A DNA stretch of 64,000 bases from CAYLPT01 sp964385645 (GTDB lineage: Bacteria; Armatimonadota; Hebobacteria; Hebobacterales; Hebobacteraceae). The position numbers were made by a program, and so were the translations under genes. The notes under the pieces are model-generated. The model was not told where the DNA came from. It saw only the letters and a program-made list of their open reading frames with translations, and did not search any database. The DNA is taken from the NCBI GenBank assembly GCA_964385645.1, contig CAYLPT010000188.1:11618-75617 (forward strand), in the 5' to 3' direction. Of this stretch, positions 54,417 to 63,137 are shown piece after piece; the stretch's first letter is position 1, and each line of letters opens with the position of its first letter.

Positions 54417-55034
54417 ATGCACGCCGAGGAGGCCAAGGCAGGCCAGGTGGCCCAGCTCGTGCGGCGGGCCCGCGCGGGGGACCACGCCGCCTTCGATGCG
54501 CTGGTGGAGGAGTACTCGCCCCAGGTGTACAACCTGGCCCTGCGCATCACAGGGTCCCGGGAGGAGGCCGAGGACTGCGTCCAGGAGGCGTTCCTGCGGG
54601 CCTACGCGGCGCTGCCGCGCTTCCGGGGCCAGGCCGCCTTCTCGACCTGGCTGTACCGGGTGGCGCTCAACGTGGCCTGCGACGCGGCGCGGCGGCGCAG
54701 GCGCGCCCCGCTCTCGGTATCGGAGCTGGCCACAGGAGAGGACCCCGCCCCGGACCTCGACCGGCCCCCCGGCGAGGGGCTCCCGCCCCGGCGCGAGTCG
54801 CCGGAGGAGGGGGCGATACTGCAGCAGCGCCGTCGGGTGATCCTCGAGGCGATCCAGCGTCTGCCCGAGCATCAGCGCGCGGTGCTGGTGCTCTACGATC
54901 TTCAGGGCTTCAGCTATGAGGACATCGCGCGCATCACGGGCGCTCGCGTCGGCACCGTCAAGTCGCGCCTGAGCCGGGCCCGCCTGGCGCTAAGGGACCT
55001 CCTCGCGCCGCACCTGGAACTTCTCCGAGAGTGA
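54417..55034 (+). CDS. ECF (sigma-70 family) RNA polymerase sigma factor
   Basis: 205 residues from ATG 54417, with AAGGGGAG before it. Region 2 has VEEYSPQVYNLALRITGSREEAEDCVQEAFLRAY (in part) and the -10 motif FSTWLYRVALNVACD. Region 4 has LPEHQRAVLVLYDLQGFSYEDIA and VGTVKSRLSRARLAL. The linker between them (about 110-140) is longer and Pro-rich. The next gene encodes a zinc-finger membrane anti-sigma, so this is probably an envelope-responsive sigma. Confidence 0.93.
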   Translation: MHAEEAKAGQVAQLVRRARAGDHAAFDALVEEYSPQVYNLALRITGSREEAEDCVQEAFLRAYAALPRFRGQAAFSTWLYRVALNVACDAARRRRRAPLSVSELATGEDPAPDLDRPPGEGLPPRRESPEEGAILQQRRRVILEAIQRLPEHQRAVLVLYDLQGFSYEDIARITGARVGTVKSRLSRARLALRDLLAPHLELLRE

Positions 55035-55058
55035 GCCCGTCTAATCCGTGAGTGTGAT

Positions 55059-56330
55059 ATGGCCAATCCCCCACCGAGAGAGTGCCGCCACCTGCGAGAG
55101 CGCCTCCCCCAGTATGCCGAGGGAGCGCTCGACCCGCGTGAGGGGGCGCCGCTGGAGCGGCACCTCGCCTCCTGCGCGCGCTGCTCGGCGGAGCTGGCCG
55201 ACCTTCGCCTGATCATCCGTCGCCTCCGCGAGATCGGCCCTGCGGACGCGCCCGCGCACTTGCCCTCGGATGTCCGGCGGGCCGTCGCGGCCGCCGCGGC
55301 GAGAGCATCTCCCCCGCCGGCGCTGCCGCGACAGTTCTGGACCCGCATCGCGCTCCCCGTAGCGGTGACCGCGGCCCTCGTGGTCGTCGCCTTCGCGCTC
55401 CGCCAGCCGCCGGCCTCCCACACCCTGACGCCGGCCGCCCCTGGGCCCAGGACGGCAGCTGCCGGCCGGGCGGGCGCGGGGGGTCGCGGGGCAGCGGCGC
55501 CGGGACGCCTCCGGGTGGCGCGGGCCCCAGAGCCCGCGGCCCCGCCCGGGGGCGCGCCGCGCGAGCAATCGCTCGCCATCCCGGACGCCGCGGCGCCGAT
55601 GCAGGCCGCCGGCGAGCGGCCTGGGCCCGAGATGAGTTACCGGGCCTCAGTCCGGGACAGCGCCCCGGCCCCCGGGAGTCGCGTTCTGGGTGGCGCGGGG
55701 CCGCCAGGGCCCCCAGGAGCGCCTGACCGCGCAGCGGGCGGTGAGGCCGCTGTCGCCGGGGCGGCGATCTGCGAGGGCGCGGTGTGTGCGCTGCCGAGTG
55801 GGCCGCCGGTGTCTGCGCGCGCGGTGGCGGTGAGGCAGGACGGCCGGCTCGCGCTGGGGCTGCGGCTGGCGGCCGACCAGGGGGTGAGGGAGGTGGCGGT
55901 GCATCTGAGGACGGCGGCGGGGCCTCGGCTGCTCTGGCGGGGCCGCCCGGCCGAGGCGGGCGCGCTGGTAGTGCCCGCCGAGCATATCGGCCAGGGACCG
56001 ACGGCCCTGCCGCTCTCGATCGAGGCCGCCGAGGCCTCCCGCGACTACATCCTCTTCGTGCCCACCCTCGCGCGCCTTGGGGAGATCGCTGCCGCGGCGC
56101 CGCGCGCCAGGTATGACAACGTCCCGCTGCGGGAGGTGCTTGCCGACCTCAGCGCGCTGACCGGGCTGGTGGTGCTCGCCGAGCAGCCCCTCGACCGGGG
56201 GGTGGTGGGGGAGATGCCCGCGGGCGAGCCGGGGGAGGTGCTGCGGCGCATCGCCGCCAGCGCCGGGCTCGAGGTCGTGCCCGAGGACGCCCTGGTGTGG
56301 ACCCTGACCCACCGCCGGACGCCCCAGTGA
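55059..56330 (+). CDS. Membrane anti-sigma factor with C-terminal STN-like domain
   Basis: 423 residues. The zf-HC2-type anti-sigma domain (1-60) has Cys9 and HLASCARC (His35-x3-Cys39-x2-Cys42). One transmembrane helix (about 90-112: RIALPVAVTAALVVVAFAL) follows. A long Gly/Pro/Ala linker (about 115-240) leads to a beta-rich part (250-340). A C-terminal segment (about 345-415; NVPLREVLADLSALTGLVVL and PGEVLRRIAASAGLEVV) looks like the STN (secretin/TonB N-terminal) short domain. The outside half may sense secretin or envelope state. It follows the sigma gene by 24 bp. Confidence 0.75.
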   Translation: MANPPPRECRHLRERLPQYAEGALDPREGAPLERHLASCARCSAELADLRLIIRRLREIGPADAPAHLPSDVRRAVAAAAARASPPPALPRQFWTRIALPVAVTAALVVVAFALRQPPASHTLTPAAPGPRTAAAGRAGAGGRGAAAPGRLRVARAPEPAAPPGGAPREQSLAIPDAAAPMQAAGERPGPEMSYRASVRDSAPAPGSRVLGGAGPPGPPGAPDRAAGGEAAVAGAAICEGAVCALPSGPPVSARAVAVRQDGRLALGLRLAADQGVREVAVHLRTAAGPRLLWRGRPAEAGALVVPAEHIGQGPTALPLSIEAAEASRDYILFVPTLARLGEIAAAAPRARYDNVPLREVLADLSALTGLVVLAEQPLDRGVVGEMPAGEPGEVLRRIAASAGLEVVPEDALVWTLTHRRTPQ

Positions 56331-56372
56331 TCGTTGGCAGGGGTGCACGCGCGGGCGGCTAATCCTCCTCAC

Positions 56373-57149
56373 ATGGGGGCAACAGCTGACATGCCCGGGG
56401 CCTGCACGCGCGCCGGCGCGGGCCGCCCGCTCGCCCTCGCCGCCGCGCTGGCACTCCTGCTGTCGCTGGGGGCGGACGCCCGCGCCGCCGATCCGGCCGC
56501 AGTGCGAGACACCGCCGAGTGGGCCCGACTGGTCACCCTCTGGCACGCGCTGCTCGACCATTCCTCGAACCGCATCTTGAGCCGAGCGCGCTTTGCGGAG
56601 CTGGCGAAAGAGATGGACCGCGCGGAGGACGATATCTCGGCGCTCGTGGCGCGGGAGGCGCTGTCGGCGGAGACAGGCGCGACCCTGCGGTGGGTGCTGC
56701 ACCGCCGCTACCAGTACGTGTCCGACCAGCATTACTCGCTGCGCTCACGCGTGTTCATGGAAGAAGGAGAGGCGGCGGCGGTCGCGGCCGGTTGGCTGAT
56801 CGAGCACCACCTTGAGGCGATGCGCGTGATGGGCAGCGAGGGCCGCGGGCGCTCGGAGCTCGCTTATCAGCTCGGTTTCCTGCACCACCTGGAGAAGTTC
56901 GAGGAAGAGGTGGAGCGGCGGAGGCAGAAACTGGAGAGGGAGGAGAGCGAGGGAGGGCGCGTGGACTGGCAGGCGTTCGACAACGAGTGCCACCGCCGTC
57001 GGAACCTCCTGCTGCGGGCGTACCGGACCCAGCGGCTCCCCCGGGTGAGATCGGTGGAGGACGTGCTCCCCCACCTGATCGCCCTGACGACGACGCAGCC
57101 GCCCGGGCCGCCCGAGCCTGAGGGAGGGGCGGGGGCGGCCGACGGCTGA
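56373..57149 (+). CDS. Secreted helical protein of unknown function
   Basis: About 258 residues from ATG 56373 (56391 is an alternative start). A signal peptide (RPLALAAALALLLSLGADARA) is followed by a mainly helical, charged domain with EMDRAEDDISALVAREALS, EHHLEAMRVMGSEG and HHLEKFEEEVERRRQKLEREE; residues about 165-200 look like a coiled coil. A Pro/Gly tail ends it. No family is recognised. It lies between the anti-sigma gene and the MreB-like gene, with 6 bp to the latter. Confidence 0.55.
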   Translation: MGATADMPGACTRAGAGRPLALAAALALLLSLGADARAADPAAVRDTAEWARLVTLWHALLDHSSNRILSRARFAELAKEMDRAEDDISALVAREALSAETGATLRWVLHRRYQYVSDQHYSLRSRVFMEEGEAAAVAAGWLIEHHLEAMRVMGSEGRGRSELAYQLGFLHHLEKFEEEVERRRQKLEREESEGGRVDWQAFDNECHRRRNLLLRAYRTQRLPRVRSVEDVLPHLIALTTTQPPGPPEPEGGAGAADG

Positions 57150-57155
57150 TCTCAC

Positions 57156-58178
57156 ATGCTCGGCTGGAACCTCGATCTCGGGTTGGACGTGGGGACGTGC
57201 TCCACCCGGATCTATCAGCGCGGGGTGGGAATCGTCCTCGCCGAGCCGTCCGTGATCGCCTACTCGCTGGACGGCACGCAGGTGCTGGCCGTCGGCGAGG
57301 AGGCGAAGGCCATCGCCGACCACGGATCGGCCGACGCCCGCATCGTGTTGCCCGTGCGGGCCGGGGTGGTGGCCGACCACGCGGCGGCCGCGCAGATGAT
57401 ACGGATCTTCGTCGGCCGCGCGGTGGGCCGGCGGCGCCTGTTCATGCCCCGGCTGCTGGCCGCGCTCACTACCGGCGCCACCCCGGTCGAGCAGGCCGCC
57501 CTGGTGCATGCCGCGCAGAGCGCGGGCGCGCGCCGCGTCCGCCTGGTGGACAGCGTGCTCGCGGGGGCCATCGGCGCCGGGCTCGCGCCCACCGACCGGG
57601 GGGCGCGACTGGCGGTGAGCATCGGCGGCGGCGTGACCGAGTTCGGCGTGGTCGTGCAGGGCCAGACGGTGTGGGGACGCAACCTGCGCTTCGGGGGCCG
57701 CGACCTGGATGAGGCCATCCGCAAGATGATCCTCAACCGCTACGGGCTCAGCCTCTCCGCGGTCACCGCGGAGCAGATGAAGCTCCGGGTGGGCGCGGTG
57801 CTCCCCCAGATGGCCCGCAGCCGGGTGACGGTGGGCGGGGGGCAGGTGTACGGGGACCTGTTCCGCAACCTCGAGGTCACCCTCGACGGCATCCCCGACC
57901 TGCTGGCGAAGGCGCTGTCTCCCATCATCAACGAGATACACTGGTGCATCGCGGAGGCGCCCACCGAGCAGCGCCTCGACATGCGCACGAACGGCATCCT
58001 GCTCATGGGCGGGACGGCCCTCCTCCAGGGCGTGCCCCAGATCATGCGCGAGCGCCTGGGCGTACCCGTGGTGCGCGCGCGAGAGCCGGCACACGCGGTG
58101 GCACTCGGCCTGGGGGCAGTGCTCCAGGATCTCTCGAAGCTCAGCCCGGACGGCCGCCGCTACGGCGGGGTATCCTGA
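57156..58178 (+). CDS. Divergent MreB/actin-like protein with altered ATPase site
   Basis: 340 residues with the whole MreB fold. Phosphate 1 is present (LGLDVGTCSTRIY, Asp11), and so is the late adenosine-type ILLMGGTALLQGVP. The catalytic region differs from MreB: the EEP motif is VDSVLAGAIGAG (Glu131 equivalent is Ser133), and phosphate 2 is AVSIGGGVTEFGVV (Asp153 equivalent is Ser155). It may bind nucleotide without hydrolysis, or act as a filament partner. It is encoded in the ECF sigma cluster, far from the canonical mreB at 43688. Confidence 0.82.
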   Translation: MLGWNLDLGLDVGTCSTRIYQRGVGIVLAEPSVIAYSLDGTQVLAVGEEAKAIADHGSADARIVLPVRAGVVADHAAAAQMIRIFVGRAVGRRRLFMPRLLAALTTGATPVEQAALVHAAQSAGARRVRLVDSVLAGAIGAGLAPTDRGARLAVSIGGGVTEFGVVVQGQTVWGRNLRFGGRDLDEAIRKMILNRYGLSLSAVTAEQMKLRVGAVLPQMARSRVTVGGGQVYGDLFRNLEVTLDGIPDLLAKALSPIINEIHWCIAEAPTEQRLDMRTNGILLMGGTALLQGVPQIMRERLGVPVVRAREPAHAVALGLGAVLQDLSKLSPDGRRYGGVS

Positions 58179-58253
58179 GAGCAGGAGTGCCGGCGCGCCG
58201 GCCGGAAGACACTCTGCGCCGGCGCGCACACCCTCCCCCGAGGTGATCGCCAC

Positions 58254-60173
58254 ATGGCCGAGAGCCTGGCCCGCAAGATCATCGCAGCTCATCTGGCCTC
58301 CGGGGTCATGGAGCCCGGGGCCGAGATCGCGCTCACCATTGACCAGACCCTGACCCAGGATGTCACGGGCACGATGGCGTTCCTGCAGTTCGAGGCCCTC
58401 GGCATACCCCGGGTGCGCACTCGGCTGTCGGTCAGCTATGTTGACCACAACATGCTCCAGACCGGCTTTGAGAGCGCCGACGACCACCGCTACCTGCAGA
58501 GCGCGGCCGCCAAGTACGGGGCCCACTTCTCCCGGCCCGGCAACGGCATCTGCCATCAGGTGCACCTGGAGCGCTTCGGCGTCCCCGGCCAGACGCTGCT
58601 GGGCTCTGACAGCCACACCCCCACCTGCGGTGGGCTGGGCATGCTCGCCATCGGCGCCGGCGGCCTCGACGTCGCCGCGGCGATGGCCGGCCACCCCTTC
58701 TACCTGGCCATGCCGCGGGTGATGCTGGTGCGCCTGCGGGGCGAGCTGCCCCCCTGGGTCACCGCCAAGGACGTCATCCTCGAGCTCCTGCGGCGGCTCA
58801 CCGTGCGCGGCGGCGTGGGCCGCATCCTGGAATACGGCGGCGAGGCGCTGGGTAGGCTGCGCATCCCCGAGCGGGCGACGATCACGAACATGGGCGCGGA
58901 GCTGGGCGCGACCAGCTCCCTCTTCCCCAGCGACGAGCAGACCCGCGCCTTCCTGCGCGCGCAGCAGCGGGAGCAGGCCTGGGCGCCCCTGCAGGCCGAC
59001 CCAGGGGCGGAGTACGACGAGGAGCTGGAGCTCGACCTGGGCGGGCTGGAGCCGCTGGTCGCCCGGCCCCACAGCCCGGACAATGTGGCCCCGGTGTCGC
59101 AGCTGCGGGGCGTGAAGGTGGACCAGGTGGCGATCGGGAGCTGCACAAACTCCTCCTTCGAGGACCTGATGGCCGTCGCCCGCATGCTCCAGGGCAAGCG
59201 CGTCCATCCCCGGGTGAGCCTGGTCATCGCGCCCGGGTCCCGACAGGTGCTCCAGATGCTGGCTGCGAACGGCGCGCTGGCCGCGCTCATCGCGGCCGGG
59301 GCACGCATCCTGGAGGCTTCCTGCGGGCCCTGCATCGGCATGGGGCAGGCGCCGCCCTCAGGGGGCGTGACCCTGCGCAGCTTCAACCGCAACTTCGAGG
59401 GGCGCACCGGCACCCGGGACGCACAGGCCTACCTGGCCAGCCCTCAGGTGTGCGCGGCCTCGGCGCTCGCGGGCGAGATCGCCGACCCGCGGGAGCTCGG
59501 CGAGCCCATCGCGGTGCCGGCCCCCGAGCGCTTCTTCGTGGACGATGCGATGGTGCTGCCCCCGGCCGACGGTCCCCACGAAGTGGAGGTCATCCGGGGA
59601 CCGAACATCGCGCCCGTCCCCGGGCGGGGGCCACTGCCCGAGGGGCTGCGGGGAAGAGTGCTGCTGGCGGTGGGAGACAACATCACGACCGATGATATCA
59701 TGCCCGCGGGCGCGCACATCCTGCCCCTGCGGTCGAACATCCCGGCTATCTCGCGTTTCGTCTTCTCCCGGCTCGACCCCAGCTTCGCCGACCGCGCCCG
59801 GGAGGCCGGTGGAGGCTTCATCGTGGGGGGCGCGAACTACGGGCAAGGCTCCAGCCGGGAGCACGCCGCGCTGGCGCCGATGGCCCTCGGCGTGCAGGCG
59901 GTGCTGGCGCGCTCCTTCGCCCGCATCCATCACGCGAACCTGGTGAACTTCGGCATCTTGCCGCTAGAGGTCCCCGCGGGCGCGGAGGTCGGGCAGGGGG
60001 ACGAGCTGGAGATCCCGGATGTGCGGGCGCGGCTGGCCGCCGGTCGGCCCCTGGAGGTGCGGAACACCACCCGGGGAACGCGCTTCGAGGCAGCTTGCTC
60101 GCTCACTCCCCGCCAGCGAGAGGTCGCGCTCGCCGGCGGATTGCTCAACCATCTCAGAGAGGGCGGCCGCTAG
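58254..60173 (+). CDS. Aconitate hydratase
   Basis: 639 residues. Cluster and substrate motifs are LLGSDSHTPTCGGLGMLAIGAGGLDVA (in part) and GSCTNSSFEDL. The Cys pair of the 4Fe-4S cluster is in EASCGPCIGMG, and SFNRNFEGRTGT follows. The swivel domain has GDNITTDDIMPAG and GANYGQGSSREHAAL. Length and order fit the shorter putative aconitase (Aquifex type) rather than the 900-residue AcnA or AcnB. It catalyses citrate to isocitrate. It sits 75 bp after the MreB-like gene. Confidence 0.9.
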   Translation: MAESLARKIIAAHLASGVMEPGAEIALTIDQTLTQDVTGTMAFLQFEALGIPRVRTRLSVSYVDHNMLQTGFESADDHRYLQSAAAKYGAHFSRPGNGICHQVHLERFGVPGQTLLGSDSHTPTCGGLGMLAIGAGGLDVAAAMAGHPFYLAMPRVMLVRLRGELPPWVTAKDVILELLRRLTVRGGVGRILEYGGEALGRLRIPERATITNMGAELGATSSLFPSDEQTRAFLRAQQREQAWAPLQADPGAEYDEELELDLGGLEPLVARPHSPDNVAPVSQLRGVKVDQVAIGSCTNSSFEDLMAVARMLQGKRVHPRVSLVIAPGSRQVLQMLAANGALAALIAAGARILEASCGPCIGMGQAPPSGGVTLRSFNRNFEGRTGTRDAQAYLASPQVCAASALAGEIADPRELGEPIAVPAPERFFVDDAMVLPPADGPHEVEVIRGPNIAPVPGRGPLPEGLRGRVLLAVGDNITTDDIMPAGAHILPLRSNIPAISRFVFSRLDPSFADRAREAGGGFIVGGANYGQGSSREHAALAPMALGVQAVLARSFARIHHANLVNFGILPLEVPAGAEVGQGDELEIPDVRARLAAGRPLEVRNTTRGTRFEAACSLTPRQREVALAGGLLNHLREGGR

Positions 60174-60191
60174 GCCGGCGGGCCGACACAG

Positions 60192-61073
60192 GTGCTGCGC
60201 AACCTATTCCGCCGGGTCGCGGACCTCTTCGCCGGCCCGGGCGAGGCGACCGAAGAGCTCTTCGAGGAGCTGGAGGAGGTCCTGATCGCCTCCGATGTAA
60301 GCACCGCGGTGGCCGCGCGGCTCGTCGAACGCCTGCGGGAGCGGGTGCGCGAGGAGCGCATCCGGGATCTGTCGGGCGTGCGGCGCGCGCTCCGCGACGA
60401 ACTGGCGGGCCTGCTCGCGCGACACGCCGCCCCCCTCGCCAGCGAGGCCGCCGAGCCTCCGCTGCTCTTCCTGATCGTCGGCGTCAACGGCACCGGCAAG
60501 ACGACGACGATCGCGAAGCTCGCGGCCAGGTTGGAGGGGCAGGGCCGACGGGTGCTGCTCGCCGCCGCGGACACCTTCCGCGCGGCGGCCATCGAGCAGC
60601 TCGAGGTGTGGGCCCAGCGCCTCGGGGTGGAGATCGTCCGCCACCAGCCGGGCGGCGACCCGGCCGCGGTGCTCTTCGACTCCCTCCGCGCCGCGCGCGC
60701 TCGGGGCCTGCACGCCGTCATCGCGGACACGGCGGGCCGGCTGCACACCAAGCGCAACCTGATGGAGGAGCTGCGCAAGGTGGACCGGGTGGCCCGCCGC
60801 GAGCTGGGCCGGCCCCCGGACGAGACGCTGCTGGTGCTCGACGCCACGACCGGGCAGAACGCCCTCATCCAGGCGCGGGAGTTCCAGCAGGCGATCGGGC
60901 TCAGCGGGGTGGTGATGACCAAGCTCGACGGAACTGCCAAGGGCGGCAGCCTCATCACCATCGCCGAGGAGGTGGGCCTGCCGGTGAAGCTCATCGGCAC
61001 CGGCGAGGGCCTCGGGGACCTGAGGGACTTCGACCCTGCCGAGTTCGCCTCCTGGCTCCTGCCTCAGCCCTGA
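60192..61073 (+). CDS. ftsY: Signal recognition particle receptor FtsY
   Basis: 293 residues from a GTG at 60192. This is an NG-domain-only FtsY without the acidic A domain. G elements: LIVGVNGTGKTTTIAKLAARL, ADTFRAAAIEQLEVWA, IADTAGRLHTKRNLMEEL and VMTKLDGTAKGG. It is the membrane receptor for SRP. Its 3' end overlaps trmD (opposite strand) by 10 bp, and the ffh gene lies at the far end of that opposing operon. Confidence 0.95.
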   Translation: MLRNLFRRVADLFAGPGEATEELFEELEEVLIASDVSTAVAARLVERLRERVREERIRDLSGVRRALRDELAGLLARHAAPLASEAAEPPLLFLIVGVNGTGKTTTIAKLAARLEGQGRRVLLAAADTFRAAAIEQLEVWAQRLGVEIVRHQPGGDPAAVLFDSLRAARARGLHAVIADTAGRLHTKRNLMEELRKVDRVARRELGRPPDETLLVLDATTGQNALIQAREFQQAIGLSGVVMTKLDGTAKGGSLITIAEEVGLPVKLIGTGEGLGDLRDFDPAEFASWLLPQP

Positions 61074-61822
61074 GCCTCGCCCTCCTCCTGGTCCAGCTCA
61101 GCGAGCAGCTGCCGATCCTCCTCCGTCAAGCAAGCCTTCGCCAGCAGGTCGGGCCGCAGTTGTCGGGTACGCCGCAGGGACTCCTTGCGCCGCCAGCGGC
61201 GAATGCGCTCGTGATGGCCCGACAGCAACGCCTCCGGGACCTCCATCCCCCGGAAGGAGACAGGGCGGGTGTAGTGGGGGTGCTCGAGGAGGCCGTCAGC
61301 AAAGGAGTCGGCGCGGGCGCTCTCCTCCGCTCCGAGCGCGCCCGGCAGCAGGCGGACCACGGCGTCGGCGAGCACCAGCGCGGGCAGCTCGCCTCCGGTG
61401 AGCACGTAGTCGCCGATGGAGATGACGCGGGTCGCCAGGTGCTGGCGGACGCGCTCGTCCACCCCCTCGTAGTGGCCGCAGAGCAGGATCAGGTGATCCC
61501 GGTTGGCAAGCTCCCACACGAGGGGCTGCTCCAGCCGCTCGCCCGCCGGCGACAGCAGCACCACCTCCTCCCGGCACCCCGCCCCGGCCGGGCACCGAAG
61601 CGCCTCCACCGCCACAAAGAAGGGCTCGGGCTTCATCACCATGCCCGCGCCGCCCCCGTAGGGCGCATCATCGGTGGTGCGGTGGCGGTCATGGGTGTAC
61701 TCGCGCAGGTCGTGCACCGAGATGACGACCACTCCGGCCTCCCGGGCGCGCTTGAGGATGCTCTCCTCGAGCACGGGGGCGAACATGCCCGGGAAGGTGG
61801 TGAGGATGTCAATCCTCACCAT
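61064..61822 (-). CDS. trmD: tRNA (guanine-N1)-methyltransferase
   Basis: 252 residues. IDILTTFPGMFAPVL, DDAPYGGGAGMVM, LLCGHYEGVDERV and SIGDYVLTGGELPALVLADAV show the trefoil-knot SPOUT fold. It methylates G37 of tRNAs. It overlaps the end of rimM by 14 bp. Confidence 0.96.
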   Translation of the reverse strand: MVRIDILTTFPGMFAPVLEESILKRAREAGVVVISVHDLREYTHDRHRTTDDAPYGGGAGMVMKPEPFFVAVEALRCPAGAGCREEVVLLSPAGERLEQPLVWELANRDHLILLCGHYEGVDERVRQHLATRVISIGDYVLTGGELPALVLADAVVRLLPGALGAEESARADSFADGLLEHPHYTRPVSFRGMEVPEALLSGHHERIRRWRRKESLRRTRQLRPDLLAKACLTEEDRQLLAELDQEEGEAQG

Positions 61823-62342
61823 CGCCTCCCTCGCCCTCGAGGGGGAGGGGCAGGGACACTACCATCCTGCCCGCCGCGAGGTCCACCTGGCGCACCACTT
61901 GGCGGACGGCGGGGATCATCGCCGCGGGGGTCACGTAGACATCGTTGGCCGGGGTGCGGATCACCTCCGTCACCTGGCCGAGGTCGCGGCCCTCCTCGGT
62001 GACCACGCGCAGGCCGATGATCTGGTGGACGTAGTACTCGCCCTCGCCGAGGGGGACGGCATCGCTCTCCCGCACCTTGATCCAGGCGCCCCGGAGGGCG
62101 GCCGCCTGGTCGCGGTCCGGGCAGCCCTCAAGCGATAGCAGAACGCCCCTGGGGGTGATGCGCGCACCCTGCACGCGGCGCGCCTCCTCCCGGCCGTCGG
62201 GGAACTCGAGGCAGACCTCCTCGAGGTCGTGGAAGCGCTCCGGGAAGTCGGTCTCGGGACGGACGCGCACCGCTCCCTTCGTGCCGAAGGGAGCCACGAC
62301 CCGGCCGATGACCAGGCTCCATGGCTCCCCTGATTCCGCCAT
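61809..62342 (-). CDS. rimM: 16S rRNA processing/maturation factor RimM
   Basis: 177 residues. The N-terminal VIGRVVAPFGTKGAVRVRP and the PRC-barrel part YYVHQIIGLRVVTEEG with ANDVYVTPAAMIPAV match RimM, which helps assemble the 30S head together with S19. A Gly/Glu tail (LEGEGGDGED) is extra. It follows the ylqD gene by 4 bp. Confidence 0.92.
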   Translation of the reverse strand: MAESGEPWSLVIGRVVAPFGTKGAVRVRPETDFPERFHDLEEVCLEFPDGREEARRVQGARITPRGVLLSLEGCPDRDQAAALRGAWIKVRESDAVPLGEGEYYVHQIIGLRVVTEEGRDLGQVTEVIRTPANDVYVTPAAMIPAVRQVVRQVDLAAGRMVVSLPLPLEGEGGDGED

Positions 62343-62346
62343 GGCC

Positions 62347-62760
62347 TCACACCTCGCGGATCTCCACGATCACACCGTCCTTGACGACGATCTCGGAGCC
62401 CGCGACCTTCCTGAAGAGATCGTCTCCCTCCTCGACCTCGACCCAGCCCTCGAGCGTGCCGCGGGGATACTCGGCGCCGAGCTCCAGCTTCGCGGCCTCC
62501 TCGAGCTGCCTCTGGATATCCTGCTGGAGGGCCTCGTGGCGGCGCCGCTCGCTCTCGATCTGGCGCCGCGCGCTCATCGCCTGGGAGAGATCGGTGCGCT
62601 GGAGGTCGGCGAGAAAGCGGCGGCTCTGGAACTCCATCTGGTCAATCCGGCGCTGGGCGGCGTCGGCGGCCTGCTGAAGCTCCTCCTGCAGCTCCTGCTT
62701 GAACCGCTCGGTCACGATCACCTGGACTGAGATAGACCGCCGGACCGTCACCTTAGCCAT
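62347..62760 (-). CDS. YlqD-family protein
   Basis: 137 residues. A beta strand with VRRSISVQVIVTERFKQ leads to a long amphipathic coiled coil (about 20-95, rich in Gln, Arg and Glu). A small beta domain follows (WVEVEEGDDLF and EIVVKDGVIVEI). This matches YlqD, an uncharacterised protein encoded between khpA and rimM in many Firmicutes. Its start overlaps the khpA stop region by 8 bp. Confidence 0.85.
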   Translation of the reverse strand: MAKVTVRRSISVQVIVTERFKQELQEELQQAADAAQRRIDQMEFQSRRFLADLQRTDLSQAMSARRQIESERRRHEALQQDIQRQLEEAAKLELGAEYPRGTLEGWVEVEEGDDLFRKVAGSEIVVKDGVIVEIREV

Positions 62761-63034
62761 TGCTCACCTCCGGGTGGTCCGGGGACCGCCCTGAGGCCTC
62801 CCCCAGCTTGTTGATGTCCACCCAGATGCTCTTGCGCTCCTTGGTGCCCGCCGCGCGGACCAGGGTCCGCAGCGCGTTGGCGATCCGGCCCCCCTTGCCG
62901 ATGACCTTACCCAGGTCGTCTGAGGCCACGCGCACCTCCAGGATGATGCTCCGCTCCCCCTCGATCTTGTTCACCGACACCTGCTCCGGCTTGTCCACGA
63001 GCGCTCTCACAACCATGAGAACCAGTTCGTCCAC
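62753..63034 (-). CDS. khpA: KH-domain RNA-binding protein KhpA
   Basis: 93 residues from a GTG at 63034, with GGAGG upstream. The KH loop is DDLGKVIGKGGRIANALRTLV (in part; GKGGR). It is a single KH-domain protein that, with KhpB, binds RNA and influences cell division in streptococci. It lies 103 bp after rpsP. Confidence 0.92.
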   Translation of the reverse strand: MDELVLMVVRALVDKPEQVSVNKIEGERSIILEVRVASDDLGKVIGKGGRIANALRTLVRAAGTKERKSIWVDINKLGEASGRSPDHPEVSNG

Positions 63035-63137
63035 TGCCTCTGTCCTCCAGTACTTGCAGCGCTGGCGGAACGGTCACTCCTCAGGACGCGAGCGGCCGGG
63101 CGAGCCGCGCCGGCCGCCACCCGCAATCACAGCGGGT

